A DNA stretch of 62,193 nt, taken from the NCBI GenBank assembly GCA_015061605.1, contig SUWH01000011.1, positions 1-62,193 of the forward strand, in the 5' to 3' direction. The position numbers and the translations under genes were made by a program. A model generated the notes under the pieces. It was not told the DNA's origin, ran no database searches, and saw only the letters and a program-made list of their open reading frames with translations. This document shows positions 55,773-62,193 of this stretch, one piece after another; positions within the stretch are counted from its first letter, which is position 1, and every line of letters begins with the position of its first letter. Source of the DNA: Lentisphaerota bacterium. GTDB taxonomy: Bacteria; Verrucomicrobiota; Lentisphaeria; Victivallales; Victivallaceae.

Positions 55773-57500
55773 ATGGGAAACACCCTGAAACTTGCTGAAA
55801 AGGAGATGCGCCGCTACGGCTTTGAAGCAAAGCTCGTTATCGAAAAAGATCTCCCCGCTTTTGAATTGCGGAAAGTCAACGGTCAGATCATCATCGCCGC
55901 CCCATGTGAAGTAGAACTTCTTTACGGTGTTTATGATTTCGCTGAACGCTTCGGCGGCTGGAACTTCTTTGAAGTAGGAGTCGACCGTTACGATGAAACG
56001 CGCAAGATGAATGATTTACCGGATGGTGTTCTCTTTCCGGCAAAAGCTCCGCTGCTCAAGCGGCGGGGATTTATTCAGGAGTTCCCCTTTGACCACGAAA
56101 CGGAACAGCTCTTTGACTGGATGGCAAAAAATAAGCTCAACTATCTTCTGGTCTGGATGAAGTATTATGATAAACTCGCTCCGGAACTCAAGGAGTTTGC
56201 TCAACTGCGCGGCATTGAGATCGAAAGCGGTCACCATAACTTTGATTACTGGATCCCCGGTAAAGTTTACGGAAAGACCAACCCGGAATTTTTTGCCGAA
56301 ATCAACGGCAAACGTATCAATCCTTCCGGCGGCGACGGTCTTTTGTTGAGTGAGCAGTTGTGTACCACCAATCCTGCGCTGCGTCGTGAGATCGTGGCGA
56401 GAATGGTCGAATACTGCGCCAATCACCCCGAAGTAAAAACTATTTCTCTCATCCCCAATGACGGTTTCGGCTGGTGCGAATGTGAAAACTGTTCCAAATT
56501 TTATGATAAAAACAAAATGGGGGACTTTTACAGCGTTTCGGAACATGTCTACAAAGCCGATGTGATCTATCATGATCTGCTGCGTGAAGTGGCGGCAGAA
56601 CTGCAAAAGGTGCGCCCGGACATCCAGTTGACCTTCTGCGCTTACATCAACTACTGCGCGCCGTCACCGGGATTCAAACTTGAACGCGGCATGGCGGTCC
56701 ACATGGCAACTTACTGGCGGTGTATCAATCACACTCTGGAAGATGAAAATTGTCTTATCAATCCCCATTACGCCCGGGATATCCAAGCATGGTGCCGCGC
56801 CAAAAACGGCGGTGAAGTCAATGTTTACGAATACTTTATGGGAGTCAATTTCTATCTTTCATTGCCGATGCTCCATTTTGAGGAGATGTTCCACGAAATG
56901 GAACTTTATTCCAAGTGGGGCGTGGACGGCATACTGACCCAATTCCATGTGGCGCACTGGAGTGTTTACGGTGTCAATTACCGCTTGATGGCACAGGCGG
57001 CGCGCGGCGAGGATGCCGATGCTTCAATAAAAGGATTTTTCGTCGGACTTTTCGGCAAAGATGCCGCATCTGCCGAAGCATTTTACCGTGAAGTCAAAAA
57101 ACTTCTGCTCAATGCAGGTTTGTGCCATATACCTTATCCGGATTCACTTTTGCGCCGCATAAAAGTTGACGATTGCGAAAAATTGTTCAACACGGCACAG
57201 CAGCTTTCTTCACTTGCTCCGCAGGATAAATTCCGGCAGGATCTGGTCATCTGGATGGAATATCTGTTGCGCTTCAAGAAGTTTTATGACTTGAATGCTT
57301 CCGGCAATGCTTCCGTCAGCGATGTCGATGAATTACTCAATTGGATCCACCGTTTCCGCGACAGCCGGGTCTTTGTCCACAGCAAATATGATACCTATTT
57401 CGGACGTGTCAAAGAGGTGCTTGCCGAAAAGCGGCAATGGCTCCACTTTGACTTGGACTGGGAAGATAAATACATCCTGCGCCACCGCGAATTACTTTGA
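55773..57500 (+). CDS. DUF4838 protein, alpha-glucuronidase-like
   Basis: 575 residues, no signal peptide. LLYGVYDFAERFGGWNFFEV is the N-terminal GH67/GH20-like alpha/beta domain. VKTISLIPNDGFGWCECENC is the DUF4838 hallmark, in a TIM barrel with TYWRCINHTLEDENC and VYEYFMGVNF further on. DUF4838 is distantly related to alpha-glucuronidase GH67 and other GH families; no activity is firmly established. Linked to a CE15-like esterase, it may remove a uronic-acid side chain. GAGG precedes the ATG. It is the last gene of the locus that begins at 45422. Confidence 0.8.
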   Translation: MGNTLKLAEKEMRRYGFEAKLVIEKDLPAFELRKVNGQIIIAAPCEVELLYGVYDFAERFGGWNFFEVGVDRYDETRKMNDLPDGVLFPAKAPLLKRRGFIQEFPFDHETEQLFDWMAKNKLNYLLVWMKYYDKLAPELKEFAQLRGIEIESGHHNFDYWIPGKVYGKTNPEFFAEINGKRINPSGGDGLLLSEQLCTTNPALRREIVARMVEYCANHPEVKTISLIPNDGFGWCECENCSKFYDKNKMGDFYSVSEHVYKADVIYHDLLREVAAELQKVRPDIQLTFCAYINYCAPSPGFKLERGMAVHMATYWRCINHTLEDENCLINPHYARDIQAWCRAKNGGEVNVYEYFMGVNFYLSLPMLHFEEMFHEMELYSKWGVDGILTQFHVAHWSVYGVNYRLMAQAARGEDADASIKGFFVGLFGKDAASAEAFYREVKKLLLNAGLCHIPYPDSLLRRIKVDDCEKLFNTAQQLSSLAPQDKFRQDLVIWMEYLLRFKKFYDLNASGNASVSDVDELLNWIHRFRDSRVFVHSKYDTYFGRVKEVLAEKRQWLHFDLDWEDKYILRHRELL

Positions 57501-57720
57501 ACCGCGGTGGTTTTTTACCGCATTGTTACAGGGCAGAGAGGGCATCCTGTTTTACCACATCTTCCGGCAGCAGCATGGTGGTATTCAGCAGCGAGTACAG
57601 GGGCGGGACGGATGCCGGAAGTTCCGTCGCCTTTCTGGATGGGGAATTGTTTGCGGTAGATTTTTTCCAGAATGGCACTCAACTTCTTTGTTGCCGGATT
57701 GCAAATTTTATTCCCGGAAC

Positions 57721-57759
57721 ACAAATAAAAAAAACGGCAGAAGCACAAACTTCTGCCGT
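57721..57759 (-). terminator. Terminator of the FAD oxidoreductase transcript
   Basis: ACGGCAGAAG (57734-57743) and CTTCTGCCGT (57750-57759) flank CACAAA. Read on the minus strand, the stem is followed by eight or more T's. It lies 15 bases after the stop at 57774. Confidence 0.9.
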
Positions 57760-57773
57760 CGGGGATTTACCGG

Positions 57774-59054
57774 TTATTTATCAAAAATCGTATAGTGCAT
57801 CCCCGCAATTTTCTGCTGCAATGCTTTGATGTCTACCTTGCGGGTCGAACCGCTTTCGATAGCGGCACGGCAGGCGCATCCGGCGGCTTCGCCGATCGCC
57901 ATGCAGCTGGCGTTGATACGCGAAGATGAGTGTGCCACATGGTCGACCGAGATCGGGCGTCCGGCAATATAAAGGTTGTTGATGCCGCGCGGTGTGATAC
58001 AGCGGTAAGGGATACCATAGGGTTTTTCCAGCTTGTGTCCGCAGCCGCGGTGGATGCCGTCCGGGGTGTGGATATCGATCGCCCAGATCGCCTGCGCGAT
58101 CTCGTCTTCAAAATGGCGGTAGCTTTTGATGTCGCTTTCTGTAAGATAATAGTCACCCAGAATGCGGCGGGTTTCGCGGCAGCCGATCTGCGGAGCATAC
58201 TGGCTGATCCAGGCGTTTTCACAACCGGGGATCTCCTTGCGGAAGAATTCATAAACGAGATATTCCGCCTGTTTGACCGCTTCTCTGCGGATCCTTGTCA
58301 AATCTTCGGGGATGGTGCAGTCGCAGTTGATGACATGAGTCATGTTTACTGCGACTTCATTGGTTTTTTCCCCATGGGGGACAAACTGGAAAACGCTGTG
58401 GTCGATGGGGACGGGGCGTTCGACGCTCTTCCAGACCTTGCGGACATCCATATATGCCGGAAGTCTTTCCAGATCGATTCCGCCCATGATGAAAACAAGC
58501 GTGGAAGATTGAACTTTGCCGTCTTCGGGTCTGCCCTTTTCAAAGGGGCAGCCCGCCATTACCGCAAGATCTCCGTCGCCGGTGGCGTCGATGAAAACTT
58601 TTGCCGGGATGGCGGAAACTCCGGCTTTGTTGGCAACGACCGCATGAGTGATGATGCCATTGGCTGAAGCACAGCCGATGAGCTGGGTGTAGGAGTGGAA
58701 GTCGATTTTATAAAAGTCGATGATCTCCAGCAGAAATCCGGTCAGTGCTGGGGGTGTCAGATTGATATTGCTGCCGCCGCCCTGTTCTTTAGCGAGGTGG
58801 CGGTCGATGAGTTCGTTGGCAAAGGCGCGGGGGAAACCGGCGACAGCGACTTCATCGAGGCGGCTGTAACCGGAAATCGAACCGAGGCGGCCGCTTACGG
58901 GGATGCCGCCGGGTTCGCCGAAGTATTCAACGATACCGACTTTGAGACCATCCTGGGCGGCGGCGACGGCGGCGGAGATACCGCCCATTCCGGAACCGCA
59001 GACCAGTACATCGTATTCATATTTTGACAACGTCGGGGTGATGGAAATATTCAT
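57774..59054 (-). CDS. FAD-dependent oxidoreductase (FAD_oxidored family)
   Basis: 426 residues. The N-terminal dinucleotide site is VLVCGSGMGGISAAVAAAQD, then VGIVEYFGEPGG. KVFIDATGDGDLAVMAGCPF, IGCRETRRILGDYYLTESDI and the C-terminal NLYIAGRPISVDHVAHSSSR are typical of the family PF12831. The exact reaction is unknown; these enzymes are frequent in PVC genomes near glycan genes. I chose the ATG at 59054 with AAGGAAAG upstream. A longer in-frame start would overlap the neighbouring gene by 254 bases. It is 22 bp downstream of the trehalase-fold glycosidase gene. Confidence 0.88.
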   Translation of the reverse strand: MNISITPTLSKYEYDVLVCGSGMGGISAAVAAAQDGLKVGIVEYFGEPGGIPVSGRLGSISGYSRLDEVAVAGFPRAFANELIDRHLAKEQGGGSNINLTPPALTGFLLEIIDFYKIDFHSYTQLIGCASANGIITHAVVANKAGVSAIPAKVFIDATGDGDLAVMAGCPFEKGRPEDGKVQSSTLVFIMGGIDLERLPAYMDVRKVWKSVERPVPIDHSVFQFVPHGEKTNEVAVNMTHVINCDCTIPEDLTRIRREAVKQAEYLVYEFFRKEIPGCENAWISQYAPQIGCRETRRILGDYYLTESDIKSYRHFEDEIAQAIWAIDIHTPDGIHRGCGHKLEKPYGIPYRCITPRGINNLYIAGRPISVDHVAHSSSRINASCMAIGEAAGCACRAAIESGSTRKVDIKALQQKIAGMHYTIFDK

Positions 59055-59076
59055 GATATTTTCTTTCCTTAAAAAA

Positions 59077-60687
59077 TTAGCGCCATTCCGGATGGTTGAG
59101 CATTTCGATATAGAGTGTTCCGGACCAGCCGTAGTCGTGGAAGACCTGATGGAAAGGGTGGTAGGAACCGTCTTCAGTTTTGCCCTTGCGTTCCAGTTCG
59201 GGGGGAGTGAGTTCTTTGCGGTCATCGTGGAATTCAAAAAAGGTACCGAACTGCAAATAGAATTTCTCCTGTTCGCGCAGGGTGTCCTGAACGATCGACT
59301 TGGCAAGGTCATGGTAGCCGTAGCGTTCAAGGCCGAGGGCGATCATATAGTTGATATTGGTCCAGACCGGTCCGCGCCACATATCTTTTTTGTAGGCGGC
59401 GACATTTTTCTTTGCAATGGAAGGAACCCGCAACGGAGTACCGAAAGTTTCCGGATCAGTGAGGTGGGCAGCCATTTTTGCCGCCTGTTCTTTTGAGGCG
59501 GCTCCGCACAAAAGCGGCAGGAAGCCGGCACTGGACATCACATCGGTACGCTTGTTGGCGACAACATCAAAGTCCACATACAAATTGACTTCATTGCTCC
59601 AGAGCCGTTCATTCATAAGTTTGCACAATCTGGCGTGGTGAGCCATCCAGTAATCGCGTTTTCCGGGGATGAACATGGCAAGTGATTCGCATTCATAGGC
59701 GAGGAAAGCATTGAAGTCCGGCGCATCGAGCTGGGTGGCTCCGTCGAAACGCGGGGAGTTGTCCATGCCGCTTTCGCCGCTGCGGCAGTTGACATTTGCT
59801 TCGATCGCCCATTCCACCAATCCGGCTCCATCGGTGTCGCGGTTGGCAAAGATCCATTCGATATAACGTTCGAGTTTGGGGGCAAGTTCAGCGATCCATC
59901 CGGGGGAGGGGGATTGTTCGTTGATGGCACGCATTGCCAGAGAGAGTACCGGCGGCTGGGTGAGTTGAGGACGGTTGACCACCGGATCACCGGAGTGCGG
60001 GATCAAGCCGTCTTCATCCTGAATATCGAACATCGCGGAAATGAACTGTTTGGCAAGATCGACATTGAGGTGGCGCATCCCCAGAGCATGGAACGCTGAA
60101 TCCCAGAGCCACATTTTTTTGTGCGGCCAGCGGTCAGGGGTGCTCCATTTGCAGGAAATTCTGCCTTCCGGGGCGTAGGTTTGGGTTTTGATCTGGGAAA
60201 CCGCCTTGAGCAGAGTCTGGCGTGAGGCATCAGAAATATTTTCCGGGATCGGGGCGGAAGTGATGAATCTGCCGCGTTTGGCGATTTCGTCTTCGACATT
60301 CAGTTCCAGCAGAGCCGGATCGAAAAATCCTTTTCTGCCGATAAGCATTTTACCGTCTTTGCCGGCAATGTCATATTTGTCCTGCAGTTCAACGGAGAAG
60401 TCACCGTCCAGCAGCACATGGTAACTGTCGGGCAGCACGCCGCTTGAAACGGTTCCGTCTTCGCCGTAAAAACGGAAAAAGTCTCCGGTAAGTTCCAGTT
60501 TTTCCACTTCGCTTCCAGCGTAGCGGATGACCGGCGGAGTGGGGGTGTACGCTCCATCTTTTAACTGAATGACATATTTTTCAAATGCGGTACGCAGGCA
60601 CAGGCCGTTTTTGAAGTCGGTCTGACCATCGATCCCGGAAAAGGCGATCAGTTGGCCGCCTCCCCAGACTGCCGGGAATTTATTCAT
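59077..60687 (-). CDS. Trehalase-fold glycoside hydrolase (GH63/MGH1-like)
   Basis: 536 residues, no signal peptide. A short N-terminal beta-domain is followed by an (alpha/alpha)6 barrel: MWLWDSAFHALGMRHLN (W-D-S/W-x-F), IQDEDGLIPHSGDP, SGMDNSPRFDG (catalytic Asp), YKKDMWRGPVWTNINYMI, and the final HDYGWSGTLYIEM. This is the GH63 / mannosylglycerate-hydrolase-like pattern, so an alpha-glucoside, alpha-mannoside or related substrate is likely. I chose the ATG at 60687 (AAGGA 10 bases upstream) over an earlier in-frame start without a ribosome site. It is the first gene of a two-gene operon with the FAD oxidoreductase. Confidence 0.88.
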   Translation of the reverse strand: MNKFPAVWGGGQLIAFSGIDGQTDFKNGLCLRTAFEKYVIQLKDGAYTPTPPVIRYAGSEVEKLELTGDFFRFYGEDGTVSSGVLPDSYHVLLDGDFSVELQDKYDIAGKDGKMLIGRKGFFDPALLELNVEDEIAKRGRFITSAPIPENISDASRQTLLKAVSQIKTQTYAPEGRISCKWSTPDRWPHKKMWLWDSAFHALGMRHLNVDLAKQFISAMFDIQDEDGLIPHSGDPVVNRPQLTQPPVLSLAMRAINEQSPSPGWIAELAPKLERYIEWIFANRDTDGAGLVEWAIEANVNCRSGESGMDNSPRFDGATQLDAPDFNAFLAYECESLAMFIPGKRDYWMAHHARLCKLMNERLWSNEVNLYVDFDVVANKRTDVMSSAGFLPLLCGAASKEQAAKMAAHLTDPETFGTPLRVPSIAKKNVAAYKKDMWRGPVWTNINYMIALGLERYGYHDLAKSIVQDTLREQEKFYLQFGTFFEFHDDRKELTPPELERKGKTEDGSYHPFHQVFHDYGWSGTLYIEMLNHPEWR

Positions 60688-60727
60688 AGCTTTAAAATCC
60701 TTTAATTTTATTGCAGGTTCCATACTT

Positions 60728-60762
60728 TTACATAATGTAATTGACAAGCCGGATCATTGCAA
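60728..60762 (-). promoter_or_regulatory. Promoter with palindrome over the -10 box, for 59077-60687
   Basis: On the minus strand TTGCAA (60757-60762), 17 bases, TACATT (60734-60739). TTACATAATGTAA (60728-60740) is a perfect 13-bp palindrome over the -10 box. The layout parallels the regulator promoter at 45364-45401, but the palindromes differ in spacing, so a shared regulator is not shown. Confidence 0.5.
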
Positions 60763-60911
60763 GAATAAAAACAGATTATTGCGTTTGATATCTTATCAAA
60801 GATGTTCGTTTTTTTATCACATTACGAAACCGGAAATACCTTCCGGGGGCAAAATAATTTTTCTGCGTGGAAAAATCCGTGGAAAAAATCATATTTTTTC
60901 ACGCACAGGTA

Positions 60912-60940
60912 TTGACAAAAGAAGTTTTTGGCAGTATATT
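60912..60940 (+). promoter_or_regulatory. Promoter for the tRNA-Asn genes (TTGACA-N17-TATATT)
   Basis: TTGACA (60912-60917), 17 bases, TATATT (60935-60940), 17 bases before the first tRNA nucleotide. It is preceded by the hairpin CGTG-G-AAAAAA-N5-TTTTTT-CACG at 60878-60903. Confidence 0.85.
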
Positions 60941-60957
60941 AAACAATGTTACAACGC

Positions 60958-61032
60958 TCCGGCATAGCTCAGCGGTAGAGTAGGTGGCTGTTAACCACTT
61001 GGTCCTTGGTTCGAATCCAAGTGCCGGAGCCA
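60958..61032 (+). tRNA. tRNA-Asn (GTT), copy 1
   Basis: 75 nt with encoded CCA. The acceptor arm is TCCGGCA/TGCCGGA with G as discriminator. The anticodon loop CTGTTAA gives GTT, and the T-loop is TTCGAAT. The D arm has GCTC/GAGT with one G-T pair. The promoter is at 60912-60940. Confidence 0.96.
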
Positions 61033-61089
61033 TTTTTTTGGATATTCCGGTTGTAGCGGTCCTGACACGGACTTGAAAAGTGTTTTTGC

Positions 61090-61164
61090 TCCGGCATAGC
61101 TCAATGGTAGAGTAGGTGGCTGTTAACCACTTGGTTCCTGGTTCGAGCCCAGGTGCCGGAGCCA
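61090..61164 (+). tRNA. tRNA-Asn (GTT), copy 2
   Basis: 75 nt with encoded CCA. It is nearly identical to copy 1 and 57 bp downstream; the few differences are in the D loop (CAATGG for CAGCGG), variable loop and T arm. Probably a tandem duplication transcribed from the same promoter. Confidence 0.96.
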
Positions 61165-61283
61165 TTTTCATTTTAAACGAATTCCCCCCTCTTTCAGATA
61201 GAATCCCTCTTTAACATGCAAAGATGTATTCGATGATCTGGTTTACAAAGTATATCTGCTGACTGTTCACCACAATTTTTGAA

Positions 61284-61604
61284 CACAAACATCTCATAAA
61301 AAACAACGGGCGGCGGCGCCTCGTGACCAATCTCGCGCCTTGCTGCGCTCGCCTCGCGGGTCACATACGTGAGTATGCTCCCCGCTATTCTTGCTTGCAA
61401 AACACGACATTGCCGCACGATCCATCCGCCGATTGCATCATCCGTTTTTTTAGCACGGCGTAAAATGTCGGTGCGGCCTGACGGCACGCACGTTTTGCCT
61501 GGGCAAAACAGAATCTGCCAAAATCACTTTTTCAAAATTCAATTTTTCTTTTGCTGAAAAATTTGAGGGAACGGATGTTTTTCTTATTTTATGGGACAGC
61601 TGTG
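61284..61604 (-). mobile_element. MITE-like element, copy E
   Basis: 321 bp. The left end is CACAAACATCTCATAAAAAA; the right end (reverse complement) is CACAGCTGTCCCATAAAATA. Flanks ATTTTTGAA (61275-61283) and CTTTTTGAA (61605-61613) form a 9-bp direct repeat with one mismatch. The inner block is shared with C and D. Between 61605 and 61817 I see no gene or repeat. Confidence 0.8.
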
Positions 61605-61817
61605 CTTTTTGAAGAATATTTTACTTGTTCCTGTTGAAATCTACGAACTTTTTGTGTACAGTAAAGGTTGACTGGCATTGCTTACCCCCTATCGTTTTGG
61701 TGCTATAGAACAATAGGTGTAATTCCAGTATTTTTCAATTCCGTCTTTCAGATTTTTATATTTCTCTGCCTGTTCCTGTCACAAACCGTCGATGAACCCG
61801 GAAATCATACGATGATA

Positions 61818-62193
61818 ACGCCGGTAAGTTGCGGGGCGGGGTGAACTTCTGTTCCCGGGCTCTTAAAACGCCGCGCAAGCGGCATAATTTATTTACAACC
61901 ATTCGCCTGTCGGGCGTTTCGCCCGACGTCAGGCGCAAAATCCCGGATCGTAGTATTTGAAAACTCCCTGTTTCCAATCGGCGCGTAAATCGTGCGAAGA
62001 TGACGCCGGTAAGTTGCGGGGCGGGGTGAACTTCTGTTCCCGGGCTCTTAAAACGCCGCGCAAGCGGCATAATTTATTTACAACCATTCGCCTGTCGGGC
62101 GTTTCGCCCGACGTCAGGCGCAAAATCCCGGATCGTAGTATTTGAAAACTCCCTGTTTCCAATCGGCGCGTAAATCGTGCGAAGATGACGCCG
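61818..62193. repeat. 185-bp tandem repeat running off the window
   Basis: ACGCCGGTAAGTTGCGGGGC starts at 61818 and 62003, and its first six bases recur at 62188, an exact 185-bp period. The two full units are nearly identical. Each holds hairpins CGCCTG-T-CGGGCG/CGCCCG-A-CGTCAGGCG and GCCGC/GCGGC. CTCCCTGTTTCCAATCGGCG resembles CTGCCTGTTTCCAGTCGGCG inside MITE copy A. The period is not a multiple of three, so it is not a coding repeat. The array continues beyond the window. Confidence 0.85.

Noticed and set aside
31852-57500. Bacteroidetes-type polysaccharide utilisation locus
   Set aside because: No SusC/SusD pair, hybrid two-component sensor or ECF sigma factor is present; the loci use pseudopilins and a GntR/LacI hybrid instead.
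60899-61171. A 90-residue frame with repeated GxEPxTKWLTATYSTxELCRS
   Set aside because: It is the reverse complement of the two tRNA-Asn genes, a well-known false protein.

Overview
The window looks like a piece of an anaerobic, glycan-degrading bacterium of the Lentisphaerota (Victivallales-like, PVC group). Three things suggest this. There are several pseudopilin-like proteins with an [18 protein letters not shown]-type N-terminus, two of them with the C-terminal H-x9-DG motif common in Lentisphaerae and Planctomycetes. There is a single-chain pyruvate:ferredoxin oxidoreductase. There are many unusual carbohydrate-active proteins, including very long exported ones. No rRNA or other taxonomic marker is present, so the placement is an inference from gene content.

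Layout. 1-6.5 kb (minus strand): partial aminotransferase, a PstS-like membrane-anchored binding protein with a membrane-protein partner and a deleted copy of that partner, a PHP-domain protein and a BPL_N-type lipoprotein. 7-8.6 kb: rhamnosidase-like glycosidase. 8.6-9.4 kb: hairpin repeats. 9.4-13 kb: pyruvate:ferredoxin oxidoreductase. 13-18.2 kb: two pseudopilin-like genes, an MBL-fold hydrolase, a GH109-like oxidoreductase-fold enzyme and an exported coiled-coil protein. 18.2-20.3 kb: GH92 mannosidase. 20.4-23.4 kb: thiD-like, amidase and purT in one operon. 23.5-29.4 kb: exported unknown, trxB, a YgjP-type metalloprotein, recD2 and an exported unknown. 30-37.3 kb: metallophosphoesterase, pseudopilin, 1534-residue GH42-like protein and GDPD. 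37.3-41.8 kb: gatB-recO-lipoprotein-lysA-tsaB operon. 42-45.3 kb: M20 hydrolase, NifU-like protein and serine hydrolase. 45.4-57.5 kb: a glycan locus led by a GntR/LacI-hybrid regulator, followed by SGNH esterase, pseudopilin, a small domain protein, a 1733-residue GH42-like protein, a CE15-like esterase and a DUF4838 protein. 57.7-60.7 kb: FAD oxidoreductase and trehalase-fold glycosidase. 61 kb: two tRNA-Asn genes. 61.2 kb to the end: repeats.

How it fits together. The glycan genes cover mannose (GH92), rhamnose (GH78-like), N-acetylgalactosamine (GH109-like), beta-galactoside-type chains (two GH42-like giants) and uronic-acid esters (CE15-like plus the alpha-glucuronidase-like DUF4838 protein). 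Twice, a pseudopilin gene stands directly upstream of a giant exported glycosidase.

The most notable non-coding result is a family of 280-320 bp elements. Four complete copies begin and end with CACA(G)..TC.CATAA-like inverted ends and are flanked by 9-bp direct repeats, two exact and two with one mismatch. This is the signature of a small non-autonomous transposon (MITE). It shares sequence modules with tandem hairpin arrays at 8.7, 43.5 and 61.8 kb. A second recurring signal is a promoter of the form TTGNNN-N16/17-TATATT ahead of many transcription units.
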